From Gymnorhina tibicen (taxonomy: Eukaryota > Chordata > Aves > Passeriformes > Artamidae), in assembly GCA_013399875.1 (NCBI GenBank), contig VXAZ01009381.1, positions 62,001 to 126,000 on the forward strand: DNA of 64,000 nt, in the 5' to 3' direction. The notes under the pieces were generated by a model that worked only from the letters and a program-made list of their open reading frames with translations, did not search any database and had not been told where the DNA came from. Below are positions 11,346 through 22,330 of this stretch, one piece after another (within the stretch, counting starts at the first letter, position 1; every line of letters begins with the position of its first letter). The position numbers and the translations under genes are program-made.

Positions 11346-14300
11346 TGACCCCGCGGGAGAGGCCACCTTGCCCCGTGTCCGGAGGCTGCAGGTGGCCCAA
11401 AGCCTGCGAGGGCAACAGAGGAATGGGAGTGCAGTGGGGCTGAGCCCTGCGGCAGCTCCTGCCTCCGCCTCCGCCCGCCTCCAGCCCTGCCTTCTCTGGG
11501 CACTTTGCTCCCGGCCGCGGGAAGCGGGAACGGGCACACTCGGCACAGCAGGGCACGGCCAGGGCCGCCCGCACCCCCGGCATGGCCCCGTCCCGCGTGG
11601 GGAACAGGCTGTCCCCGTGGGGGCCCCACTCCTGAGAGCCGCCCAGGTCTGCAGGTGAGCCGGGGCAGCCCCCGTTTGGTGACAGCCGGGACAGCCCTGC
11701 CATGGTCACGCAGTCCCAGCTGGGCTCCGGGGCGAGGGACAGAGGTGGGATCTGCAGGGCTGGATGGGTGCAGGGTGGGGTCAGCCAGTTCTCAGCAGCC
11801 CTCTCAAATCCCTCTGTACAGCCTCCTCTCTAACACGCCACCTCCTTCCTCTGTCACCGAGGGCCTTCATCCTTCCCAGTGTGGCCCCCTCCTCTACTTC
11901 ATCCTCCTCTCCATCCCCCAAATCTCTGTTTCCTCATGGGCTGAAGATGCCCTGGTGCTCCCGTGGCTCAGCCCAACACCGTGGGCTCCTGCCCGTTCCC
12001 AGCGAGGTGGGGGACAGGGACAGCCCAACAAGGGTGGAAGGAGACCCCACCCTGCCTAGGGTCACCTCGGGGCAGGGGATGGGGTGGACAGCGAGGGAAA
12101 CGCCCGACCCTACTGGTGTCCCCGGGGAGGTGTCCCAGCAGAGCGTGCCTTGGCTGCTCTTCCAGGGGCAGGGAAGGATTGGAATTAGGTCACATCCCCT
12201 TGTGCCGGGGCTTTGGCTGCACCAACCACGTGGCGATTAGGGACAAGGGTCCTTCTGCAGGATGTTTTGCATAATTTCCCCTTGTTTTGCAATTTCCAAG
12301 GGCTTAGGCGAGGAGAAAAGCCCTGTTTTTCCCATGCTCCAGCAGCAGCCGGTCCCAGGCTCACCCATCCCTTGGCCGCTGCTCTGAAATCCGCTCTCAC
12401 CTCCCCTCTCCGAGCTCCTGCCTGCTGCTCCATGATCCCCATGATTACCATGACTACCATGATTCCCATCCTGTGTCACCAGCAGGGCTTTTGCTCTGGG
12501 GCAGAATCTGGTCTGGTGTTGTCCCACTCATTCATTTTACTGGAACCTTTCCAATGCCTCCATGAATCCCCCAGGGCTGGGGGAACCCTCGGATCCCACT
12601 GGGACTGGGGCTGCCAGCGGGGCCAAAGGACCATTCTGGCTGGGCACGTCTGCAGGAGCAGGAGCCAGAGAAAAGCTGCTACTCCTGTGGCCAAGGGCAT
12701 CACTTATCCCCAGTGTGTGTCCCCATGGCTGGCCCCTGCCCCTTTCCACTGGCCCATGGCTATTGCTGCGGTTTCCAGGACCCCTGGCTGCTTCCTGGGG
12801 AACACCAGTCCATAGGCACCATCCCTGGGGGATGTGCCTGCCATGGGCAAGGGATTCCCCAGCATTCCTTGTGCATCCACAAAACGGGCAGAACAGCAGC
12901 AGGTATCACCTCCCCTGCTCCAAGTCCTCTTCCTGCGGCACCTTCCATCGCCCTGCTCCACACCCTTTCCCTGCAGTGCCTTCCACCTCTGCTCCAACAA
13001 TCGGTCCCAACTCTTGGCTCACACCTCGATCCCTCCTCAAAAACCCACGACCAAGGATAGTTTTGCTTGGAATGTCTGCAAGGAATAGGAATGGGGCTGG
13101 TGGTGACGTGTCCACAGGCTGGACTGATGTGAATCAGTAATTTCAATCACTGATTTTGGTTGTGACTAACATGAGGAAGCAGGAAACCTGTTGAGATATG
13201 ACTTCTCAAATGTCATCTTCTGCATTTCTCTTTTTCGGTGGTTATCCTCAAAGGAATGTGCTTGGGAATGGTTAAATCCCACTGCTGACTGTGCTCAGGC
13301 TGTATCAGCTGCCAGAAGCCTGTGCTCCCCTCTGAGCAGTTCAACACTCCACAGCTGCTCAGGATTTTTCTTGATGCATTTCTCACACTTGATTATTAAT
13401 TTTTATTTACTGTCTTCTCCATAACTTAATTGTTTGGTGACCTGTGTCATGGACACTGATTTTGGACACTGAACCTGCAGCAGTTCCGCTCTGGCCAGTC
13501 TCAAGGCTTTGTGCTCCCTTGCACTCAGAGGCTGGAAGAGGAAACTCAATCTCCTGGTCCCTCATGTCCTCAGCAGCTTGGGGACATGTGGCTGCCGGGC
13601 CAGGACCACCACTGGCACCTCGCTTGCAAGTGCAGATTTTCCTACCGCCTGTTTTCCCTCCTGGCTCTGGGAAAACAAACCAACTTGTCCCCACTGTTAA
13701 TGTTTGATCAGGACCTGCCTGTTGCTCTCTGAACTCATCCCTGCAATAAAGGCGGGAGCTGTGGCGGGCCGGGAGCCGCAGGGTGTTGGATGCGGGCCCG
13801 GAGCTCAGCCCGCAACTCAAACAGAGCCCTGGGAGCGTGGCCGGAGGGGCCTGGCCCCTGCTGTCCCATCTGCCTGCTGAGTCATTTATAGCATCTCTGT
13901 CAACCCCGGCTGTCTCTCCAGGCAGGGCATGGCAGGGATGATCCCACAGATACACCCTGCGGGATATTCCTGCCGGGAAAAGCCTGCTCATCCTCACGGC
14001 AAACGGAAACAGGAGGGGGATGATGAGGGAGCCAAGGGATGAAGGAGCCTGAGAGGACGCGTCCTTCCACCTTGTAGCACCAGCTCCAGCCAGCATGCAT
14101 CCCTGAGCCCTGAGTCCTCCTCTGTCCTGGTGCCCGTCACCTCCTGGCTGAGCTCTGGACAAAAGGAACTGGAGATGCTCCAGCATTCCCTCCATCAAAT
14201 ATGGTTTTGGCTACACCCTGATCTCCACGAGCAGCCCAGCAGCTCCTGCTCTCAGGTTACTCACCCAAGCATCCATCCTGCATTGGACGAATCATTTCAT

Positions 14301-14875
14301 CAGGGATGGTGAAGAGCGTGGAGGTGTCAAGGCACAGGCAGCCCCTACCGGTCCTTTGCTGGACACCATGTTGGTGGCAGAACCTCCCTTTTCCCTCGAG
14401 AAGAGAGTTCTAAACTTTGACAGCTTGTCCTCACGCCAGCTTCCCAGGAGTTCACAGATCCCGGCCTTTGATCCTAACACAGGAGGGAATGTCCTGCCTG
14501 CCTTGTGAACTTGTTCTGCCTTGAGGGGGACTCGGCTCCAGCAGCTCCTCTCCATAGGGCTCAGCTCACCCCTTCCCCATGGACAACACCCGGCAGTCGG
14601 CGGCTCCTCGCTGTCCAGGGACACTATCTCCCAAAGGCTCCTTTAACAGCCCCCGCAGGATTTCTCTGGGCCACAACATTCCCCCAGACAAGCCTTTCTT
14701 CTCCTCCCGCCTTTCTTCTCCCAAGGAGCCCTCCGGGAGCAGCGGCATTGTCAGGACGGTGCCAATTAGGCTGAGGCAGCTTCCAAGCGGCTGCGCTGGC
14801 CCCGGCCGGGGGCTGCTGGTGCTCATCAAGGTCTCATTGTTCGGCGGCCGTGGGGCTGTGCCCGGCGGCGCCGGC

Positions 14876-15178
14876 GCGGGGCTCTGTCCCCGGCGTGGGG
14901 CTCTGTCCCCGGCGTGGGGCTCTGTGTCCCCGGCGTGGGGCTCTGTCCCCGGCGTGGGGCTCTGTGTCCCCGGCGTGGGGCTCTGTCCCCGGTGTGGGGC
15001 TCTGTGTCCTCAGCGCGGGGCTCTGTGTCCTCAGCGCGGGGCTCTGTCCCCGGCGTGGGGCTCTGTGTCCCCGGCGTGGGGCTCTGTCCCCGGCGTGGGG
15101 CTCTGTGTCCTCAGCGCGGGGCTCTGTCCCCGGCGTGGGGCTCTGTGTCCCCGGCGTGGGGCTCTGTATCCCCGGCCC
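14876..15178. repeat. GC-rich minisatellite, 19/21-bp units
   Basis: About fifteen tandem copies of GGGGCTCTGTCCCCGGCGT (19 bp) and a 21-bp variant with an extra GT (CTGTGTCCCC), plus a TCCTCAGCGC variant. The variants are interleaved in runs, which points to higher-order duplication. It sits 300 bp upstream of the P2RY4 coding exon and opens several spurious repetitive frames. Confidence 0.95.
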
Positions 15179-15477
15179 GCTCCCGGCTCCGCACGGCGAG
15201 GCTGTCCCTGCGCCGGCTCAAAGGGGTGATTGATGGGTGATTAATGGGTGTCAGGGGCTGCGGAGGGGAGGCTTTGCCGAGCCCCCCGCCCCGGCTCCTC
15301 GCGAGGCCCGAACGCGTGAGTTGAGAAAAACCAGAGAACCATCAAAGTGGCCGGAGCTCCTGGAGGGGGAGAAAATCTGGCAGCTTTGGCTCCCTTCCAT
15401 GCTTTGTGCCTGACGGTGGTCGGGATCAGTGACTAGTGTGGTCTTATGAACTGCTCCCTAGGTCTGGCTGGCAGAAC

Positions 15478-16602
15478 ATGGCTGCTCCAGTGAGGACGTT
15501 CCCAGTCGCCCTGTGGACACCAACGCCGGCTCCCTGGCCGGGAGGGAACACCACAGCGGCGCCCGAGGCAAAGTGTGTCTTCAACGAGGAGTTCAAGTTC
15601 ATCCTGCTGCCCGTCTCCTACAGCATCGTCTTTGTGGTGGGGCTGCCCCTTAACTCCTGGGCCCTGTGGATGTTCATCTCCAGGATGAGGCCCTGGAATG
15701 CCACCACCACCTACATGGTCAACCTGGCCCTCTCGGACGCGCTCTACGTCCTGTCCCTGCCCACCCTGGTCTATTATTACGCTGACCGCAACAACTGGCC
15801 CTTTGGGACGGGGCTTTGTAAGATTGTGCGCTTCCTCTTCTATGCCAACCTCTACAGCAGCATCCTCTTCCTCACCTGCATCAGCGTGCACCGCTACATG
15901 GGCATCTGCCACCCCATCCGCTCCCTCAAGTGGGTGAAGACCAAGCAAGCCCGCATCATCTGCGTGGCCGCCTGGCTCGTGGTCACCATCTGCCTCATCC
16001 CCAACCTCATTTTCGTCACCACCAGCTCCAAGGGCAACATCACCCTGTGCCACGACACCACCAAGCCCGAGGAGTTCGACCACTATGTGCACTACAGCTC
16101 CTCCGTCATGGCCCTGCTCTTCGGGGTGCCCTTCCTGGTCATCGTCCTGTGCTACTGCCTGATGGCCAAGCGGCTCTGCAAGTCCAACTTCTCCAGCCCC
16201 GGCCTCCGGATGCCCTCCTACAAGAGACGCTCCATCAAGATGATCATCGTGGTGCTCGTCGTCTTTGCCATCTGCTTTGTGCCCTTCCACATCACCCGCA
16301 CCCTCTACTACACCTCCCGCTACTTCCAGGCCGACTGCCGGACCCTCAACATCATCAACTTCACCTACAAGATCACGCGGCCCCTGGCCAGCATCAACAG
16401 CTGCCTCGACCCCATCCTGTACTTCATGGCTGGGGACAAGTACCGGGGGCGGCTGCGCCGCGGGGCTGCCCAGCGCCTCCGGCCCGTGCCCACCCTGGAC
16501 CTGGCCCTGGTGTCACCCTTCACAGACAATGTCATGGATGGCAGCCCCATCGCCAGTGTCACCCGAGGGACCGGGACGGCACGCAGCGGAGGTGGGTGCT
16601 GA
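15478..16602 (+). CDS. P2RY4: P2Y purinoceptor 4-type nucleotide receptor (GPCR)
   Basis: Seven-transmembrane, Gq-type receptor for extracellular UTP/ATP at the plasma membrane (family knowledge). It is a single coding exon of 374 residues. The ATG at 15478 is chosen; the frame can be extended upstream only through a GTG at 15436, not an expected vertebrate start. TM1 begins near FKFILLPVSY. TM3 is followed by CISVHRYMGICHP in place of DRY. The second extracellular loop has CHDTTKPEEFDHYVH, TM6 is FAICFVPFHITRTLYY and TM7 ends SCLDPILYFMAGDKYR. These phrases match P2RY4 better than P2RY2, which lacks PEEFDHYVH and GDKYR. An NTT glycosylation site lies in the N-terminus. It is probably the counterpart of the turkey tp2y receptor described as P2Y4-like. 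The next gene is convergent, separated by 1.8 kb. Confidence 0.92.
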   Translation: MAAPVRTFPVALWTPTPAPWPGGNTTAAPEAKCVFNEEFKFILLPVSYSIVFVVGLPLNSWALWMFISRMRPWNATTTYMVNLALSDALYVLSLPTLVYYYADRNNWPFGTGLCKIVRFLFYANLYSSILFLTCISVHRYMGICHPIRSLKWVKTKQARIICVAAWLVVTICLIPNLIFVTTSSKGNITLCHDTTKPEEFDHYVHYSSSVMALLFGVPFLVIVLCYCLMAKRLCKSNFSSPGLRMPSYKRRSIKMIIVVLVVFAICFVPFHITRTLYYTSRYFQADCRTLNIINFTYKITRPLASINSCLDPILYFMAGDKYRGRLRRGAAQRLRPVPTLDLALVSPFTDNVMDGSPIASVTRGTGTARSGGGC

Positions 16603-17103
16603 GGGGGTTCTGTAACCTCAGCCCTGGGCTCCAGGAGCTGCAGCCCCCCAGGGCCCCATGTGGGCACCCCCAGGTCCCCAGACCTGAGCTGCGCCTGCCC
16701 AGCCCCGCAGGGCTGAGGGCTAGAGGCCGTGGGCTTGTCCCAGCCCTGCCTTGGGATGCTGTGGGAGGAGGGTGCTGGTGCTGGTCGGGGCAGGAGAGCC
16801 ACCGGGCACTCATGGGAATGGGAAGGATGCTGTGGAGGCTGTTTTGGGGCAGCAGGCTGGTGTTCCATCCTGGGGCACTCCTGGGGACATGTGGGGCTGA
16901 CAAGTCACTAAAGAGAAGGGACACCGGTGCCTCCCTGGGCAGGCACAGCTCTTCCAGATGACTCAGCAGTGATATGCAGGGACCAGACTGAACCTGGGGA
17001 CGAAGCCCATGCTGGGCGGGTTCTTGGAGATGTCCCTATCACACCACTGGCCTTGGCAGAGGGGGAGGGACACAGCCTGGGGCACCTGCTGCCCATCGCC
17101 CCC

Positions 17104-17109
17104 AATAAA
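17104..17109 (+). other. Poly(A) signal AATAAA of P2RY4
   Basis: Canonical AATAAA about 500 nt after the P2RY4 stop, giving a 3' UTR of about 520 nt. No other AATAAA on this strand is closer to the stop. Confidence 0.65.
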
Positions 17110-18424
17110 GCCCCTTCCCCTCTCTACACTCAGGCCTGGTTCTCCCTGCAGCACAAGGAAGAGGGACAAGACACTCACCCTCACCCCAGAGAAAATCCAC
17201 TGGGGCAGGTCCGGAGGGTGAGCTGGAGCTCCTGTGGTGACGGGAAGGTTCTTGGGAATTTCCCTTTATGGGTGTTTGCTCCTCAAATGTTTACCCAGGC
17301 CTTTTGTTTGACCAAGTGCCTGCGCAGAGCAGCGCTCTGAGATTGGTGTTAGCACTGTTGACTCTCCCACGCCAGCCTGGCAGGGATGGAACAAGGACAG
17401 GGACAGGGCTGTCCCCACTCTGAGAGCCCCAGGAGGGGCTGTCCCCACCACGCCCTGCGAGTCCTGCCAGCGCACGCCTAAGGAAGGGGCGCCCAGAGCG
17501 TCACTGGGGTGTCACGCCCCAGCCACCGCACCAGTCACACACAGCCACATCCCACAAGAGCTGCCCAGGGCGAGGAGAGGGCCCCAGGGATGGCACATCG
17601 CAGCCCCACATCCCTGTCCCACCCAGAGAGCCCGTCCCTCACCAATGAGCAGAGGGAGCAGGAGACCTCCCTCCTGAGCCCAGTTCAACCAGTGAGAGCT
17701 GCCCCTCACCTCCCATTATATCCAAAGTGGCCCAGGTGCACCTGGGAGCTGCTTGGCTGCACCTGAGTGGTGCGAGGGCCCTGCCAAACACTGCCCCAGC
17801 AGGAGATGGGACTGCTAGGGAGGAGACACACGGGGTGGCAAGGGCACCCACATGGGCAGTGCAGGGGTACGGCCACAGTGCTGCCAATCCCAGCCTCTGG
17901 AACACGCACAGACGGGAGTTGGGAGGTTGGAAATCTGTATTGGGTATGGAGATGGCAGGAAAGGCTCATCTGGGGCCCTGTGGTCCCGGCTCAGGCCACA
18001 TCCACAGGTCCCCAAGTCCAGGAGTGTCCCCCTTCCACCCCAGGCTGGGCTGTTCCCCCCGGCTGGTCCCACTCGTCATCATACCCCAAATACCCCATGT
18101 CGATCCCTCCTCCCATGACAGCCCCTCCCTCAGCTTGTGGTGACCTGGTTATCCCAGGGGGACTGTGCCCATTGCTGGCCCCAGCCCCACACCAGTCCCT
18201 TGCAGGGCACAGCTGTGTCACCCACAGCCACTCCAAACCCCTTGCAAGGGGGAGCCTTTCCCAATCTCCCCCTCGCTTCCCCCTCTCCTCCCACCTCCCG
18301 TTCAGGTCGGAGGAGCAGAGGGCCAGAGTGGGGACTGTCCCCCGCATGTCCCCCATGCCAGGCTGGCTGAAATTCCCCCTGCAAGAGCCCTCATGAGCCA
18401 GGCCGGGGCCGGCGCTGGTGGCAC
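17110..18424. other. Convergent intergenic region, no gene seen
   Basis: Lies between the 3' ends of P2RY4 (+) and the acyltransferase (-). It should include the 3' UTR of the latter, but I see no canonical AATAAA for it; the variant AATACA occurs on the minus strand near 17940. No protein-like frame stands out. Confidence 0.4.
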
Positions 18425-21400
18425 TCAGAGGATGTGCAGCTCGTCTGACTCGGACAGCCCATACTTGGTCTTATTCTCGTTGAAGAGCTTGAGCAGGGCA
18501 CGGATGTAGAGCTCATGGTACCGGTCCACCAGCTCCCGGCTCGGGTTCTCCACCTTGGGCACGGCCACCGGCTCCCCCACTGCCGGCAGGGGACAGGTCA
18601 GGACGGTGGCGACGCTCTTGGCCCACTGGGGACACAACCCAGGAGGTGCCTTCCAGCACCACCCGCTGAGGGGTGTCCCCTCACCCCCCACCCTGGGGAC
18701 CCCCAGCGCCACTGCTCACCCACGGTGGTGATGGGTCTGGAGTAGGGCAGGAAGCCGCAGGACTGGCCGGAGGTGAGGCCGCGGCCGTAGAAGAGACAGG
18801 GAGCAAAGCCCATCATCTTCTGGAAGCGCCGCTGGATGCTCCTCATCCAGCTGCCCTCCTCAAAGACCACCTGGCGGAAGAGGTCGTTCTCCCCAAAGGA
18901 GAAGGAGGGGACGAGGAAGGCCCTGAGGAGGGGACAAGGTGGGTGGTGACGGGGCGCTGGGGACCCCCGGGACCCGCGGGGGTGGCAGTGCCGGTGACCC
19001 AGCCGTGACCCACCCGTGCCGCAGGGCCATGCGGACGAAGCCCTTGCGGTTCTTGAGGATGAGCGTGGTGACGCCGGGCCGGCAGGACAGCGACTCGGCC
19101 GCGCCGCCGATGACGATGGCCACCGCGTTGCCGGTGCCTTTCTGGGACAGCAGGTACCCGATGGCGCGGCGGGTCACCGGGCACAGCCCTGCGGCGGGAC
19201 GGAGCACCGGGGCTGTGGCGCTGCAGTGCCCGGGCACCCGACAGGGACCGCCGAGGGTCCCCCCGAGCGATGGCACCTGGTGGGACCGGGGCAAGGACGG
19301 TGCAAGGGCTCCCCCTGCTGCGGGCAGGGGGCGGGAAGGGTGCGGGCAGAGCAGTGAGGGCAGGGTGGGGACAGCGAGGAGGGAGGGCACAGGCAGGGTA
19401 CGGGCAGGATGTAGGCAAGGAGCGGGCAGGGTGCGGGCAGAGTGCGGGAGGGGTGCAGACGGTGCAGACAGGGTGCGGGCAGGGTGCGGGCAGGGTGAAG
19501 GTGGAGCTCAGGCGGCGTGTAGACAAGGGGCGGGCACGGTGTGGGAGGGGTGCAGACAGGGTGCAGACAAAGCGCGGGCAGGGTGCGGGCAGGGTGAAGG
19601 TGGCGCTTGCCCACCCCCGCTCAGAAGGTGGCGGGACGTGGGCAAGGTGCAGGCAGGGTGCGAGGTGAAGGTGTCGCTCACCATCCGTGCCCTGCCTGCT
19701 CCCCCTGCCTGCTCCCTGGAGCAGCATCCCTCCGGCGTTTCCCTCAGAGGGATCAGCCCCCTCCCCCGGAGCCCCCTGCCCGTGGGCACTGCGGGCAGAT
19801 CTGGGCAGGAGCGGGGCTCGAGGCAGCCCCAGCCGAGCTGGGCAGGGCAGGCACAGCTCACCCCCACTCATCAGGTACTCCCGAAACACGGGCAGGCGGA
19901 AGTTTCCGGCCAGCGTGGTGAGGAAGGAGCGGATGCCCGGGAACAGCTCCTCGAAGCCCGTGGAGCCCGTGATGAAGTTGCAGAAGGCGCCGACGCAGAG
20001 GATGCCGTGGGGGTGGGAGCCGATGATGTAGTTGTGGCTGGGGGACAGGTCGTGTGTCTTCACCAGCTGCGGGGACAAAAGGGGTCACGGGGACGTGACG
20101 GTGGCACCTCCTTTTGGGTGGTCCCATCCCGTCCCGGCCGTACCTTCACCGGGAAATAATCCCGAAAGTGTTTCCACACGGTCCATCGCCGCAGGCACGG
20201 CAGCCTCCTGCCACCTGCGAAGCCGGGAGGGGCCACAGGGGATGACGCCCAGCCCAGCCCAGCCCAGCCCAGCCCAGCGGGCAGCAGGACCCAAGGGAAA
20301 CGTTCCCCGCGGACCCGCTGCATCCCTCTTCCCACCCTGATGCTGATGATGGGGGAGCAGGGGGGAAGGAGCAGGGCGGTGTGGTGCTCCCCATTTTCTG
20401 GGAGGGACCCGGAGAAAGGGGGACCCCACCCCATCCTGCTGCAAAGCTGGAGGAAGCTGGTGGACACGGCCACCCCACCTTTCTCTGGCGTGTCCCAGTC
20501 GAAGATGATCCAGGCCAGGTAGAGCACGGGGACGAGCCAGAGGCTGGTGAACAGCAGGTAGATGAGGAGCAGGAGGCTGACGGTCCCTGCGGGAGCCGGG
20601 CAGGGGGTGAGCGGGTGTGTGACCCCCTGGGGACCCCCCGCAGCCCCTTACTCACTCACCCAGCAGCAGGAAGCTGAGCACCCACTGCAGCACGGCCAGG
20701 AGCTGGAGCGCGGAGCAGACGTCGCGCTGCGAGGGCCAGGGCACGGCCAGCAGCGTCCTCAGGGCAGTCTGGATGCTGGCTCGGCTGCCTGCGGAGAGGG
20801 GGACACGGCCCCCGCCCAAAACAGCACGGCTCGTACACGGGTGGGGCCACCGAGCTGCCGGGGGGGCACCCAGGGGCGCCGGGTGGGAGGTGGGATGGGA
20901 AGGATGAGCAGCTGGGGGAGGAGGGATGGGATGTGGGGGGTGGAATGGAGGATGCTCATCCCAGGGAGCTCTGGACCATGCCAGGAGGTGGCCCTGGGCA
21001 ATCAGGGCTGTCCCCAGAGCAGGGAGCACCCGGACACCCCCAAGCCCAGCAGCTCCGTGCCCCAGCGGGGCCGAGAGCAGCAGCAGATCCTGCTCCATGC
21101 CCAGTTCACAAACGACAGGACCATTCCCGTGTCCTCCTTGGTGTGCTCAGGCTCACAGGGGATTTGGGGATTTCTCAGCTGGCACAGCAGGCAGGCACCA
21201 TCCCCAGCAAGTGCCAAGGCCAGTGGCAAGGCCGAGCCAGGGTGGCCGGGGATGGCCGTCCCATTGTGTCCCCACAGGGACACGCCGCTGGGCACAGCCA
21301 CTCTGCTCCCCCCGCCACCCCTTCCCTCCAGCCAGCCTTGGTGAACCATTAACCTCCCCGGGCTGGGAGCCAGGATCCAAACTCCAAACATGGCCCCATC

Positions 21401-22330
21401 CCTGCTCCCCGAAACGGGCCCGAGGCACCGGCCCTGCCAGCACAGCGCTCCTGGCCAAAGGTCCCCCATGCCGAGACCACCCCAGAGAGCCACCCCAGAG
21501 AGCCACCCCAGTCTGCAGTGCGCCTTGTTTTCTTGGGCAAACAACCCCAAATCTTTATGTTGGCCAGAGAGATGAGCAGGGGGACACAGGAGCAACCCTA
21601 TCCCTGTGGCTCCCCAAGCCAGGGACCCCCAGGTCAGAGGAAAACCACCAAACCCTGGTTCAGGAAGCTGGTGGGGGTTCAGTTCTTCCCAGCTCGATCC
21701 AAACCAGGAATGGGACAAGTGAAATAAATTAAACACTGGAGCCATCTCTGGGCCATGGGGGATTTTTCCAGTGGGGAATTTCTGTCCCTTTGTCCCATGC
21801 AGCGTGCTGGGCTCTGAGAGATCCCTTCCACCCGCCCCACATCCCCCAAATCCCAGCCACCTGCAGAACCCAGTCCCTTCTTTTTCCCAGGGAAGACACA
21901 GAGCTCTTCCCAGCAAACTCGTGCCCACCTAACAGTTGCTTTTTAACATCCTTCTCCTAGCTCCATTCCCAAAACTCCATGGAAGTCCAGAGCACAGACA
22001 CAGAACCCCCCTGGGCTTTGCTGCCGGCCCCATCCGCAGAGACAGGAGCCTCTGCAAACCCAGAATTTGGAATTTGCAGGAGCATTTTGTGTGTAACATT
22101 CCCAGATGTCGTCCAGAGTTTCATCCCTGTGGAGCAACTGTGCGTTTTCCCGTGGAGTTATCCCCAAATTGCTCCCAGCACCTGCTTTCTCCTCAGCACT
22201 CCCAAGCAAGCAGACAGCAGTGACAACCACCAGCTCCTCGCATTGCTGGGGTGTCAGGAACCATCCCAACCCGTTTTGGGAATCTCTTACCACTGAGATT
22301 TTGGGAGCAGGCTGCGATGATGGTTTTCAT
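18425..22330 (-). CDS. DGAT2L6: DGAT2/AWAT-family acyl-CoA acyltransferase
   Basis: ER-membrane acyltransferase of the DGAT2 family, making triacylglycerol or wax esters (family knowledge; substrate not inferable). Eight exons in minus order: 22330-22291, 20788-20660, 20586-20479, 20214-20144, 20066-19862, 19188-19014, 18922-18720, 18579-18425. They total 1086 nt, 361 residues. The ATG sits in a strong CCGCCACCATGA context. The short first exon (MKTIIAACS) resembles the DGAT2 N-terminus. Exons 2-3 encode a hydrophobic hairpin. The catalytic HPHG motif is at residues 134-137. [18 protein letters not shown] and FGENDLF follow, and the C-terminus is [12 protein letters not shown]. The centre ([19 protein letters not shown]) resembles DGAT2L6, whereas LAGNFRLP and EYLMSGG resemble DGAT2. 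Position between P2RY4 and IGBP1 matches human DGAT2L6/AWAT1, so this single gene may stand for the whole mammalian X-linked cluster. The symbol rests on position and partial likeness. Confidence 0.88.
19320..19680. repeat. Minisatellite in intron 5 of the acyltransferase gene
   Basis: Dense, imperfect tandem copies of a short unit around GGGTGCGGGCA (about 11 bp) with longer variants containing GTGCAGACA and GTGAAGGTGG. Long open frames cross it on both strands (including a 411-residue minus frame that fuses exon 5 to the array) and are artefacts. Confidence 0.88.
20248..20278. repeat. (CCCAG)n pentanucleotide repeat
   Basis: Six tandem copies of CCCAG in intron 4 of the acyltransferase gene, just 3' (on +) of the exon at 20144-20214. 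Confidence 0.85.

Larger units (their letters stand above)
10607..15477. other. Intergenic region between the SHIP-family gene and P2RY4
   Basis: I found no exon with recognisable protein similarity. It contains a degenerate GC-rich tandem repeat (11095-11345), a moderately AT-rich unique stretch (about 13090-13450) and a large minisatellite (14876-15178). A plausible splice acceptor, CTGCTCCCTAG, just before 15461 suggests that P2RY4 has one or more 5' UTR exons somewhere in this interval. Confidence 0.5.

Noticed and set aside
14850..15240. Repeat proteins such as GLCVPGVGLCPRRGAL
   Set aside because: Direct translation of the 19/21-bp minisatellite; all three frames are open.
15436..15477. 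N-terminal extension of the P2Y4 receptor reading MWSYELL...
   Set aside because: Position 15436 is GTG, not ATG; a vertebrate start there is unlikely. The first ATG of the frame, at 15478, is used.
15478..16602. Assignment as P2RY2 or P2RY6
   Set aside because: Loop and TM7 wording (PEEFDHYVH, GDKYR) fits P2RY4, and the neighbours IGBP1 and EDA fit the P2RY4 locus.
18939..20159. 406-codon plus-strand frame and other long plus frames over 18.9-20.2 kb
   Set aside because: Antisense to acyltransferase exons and crosses the GC-rich minisatellite; a composition effect.
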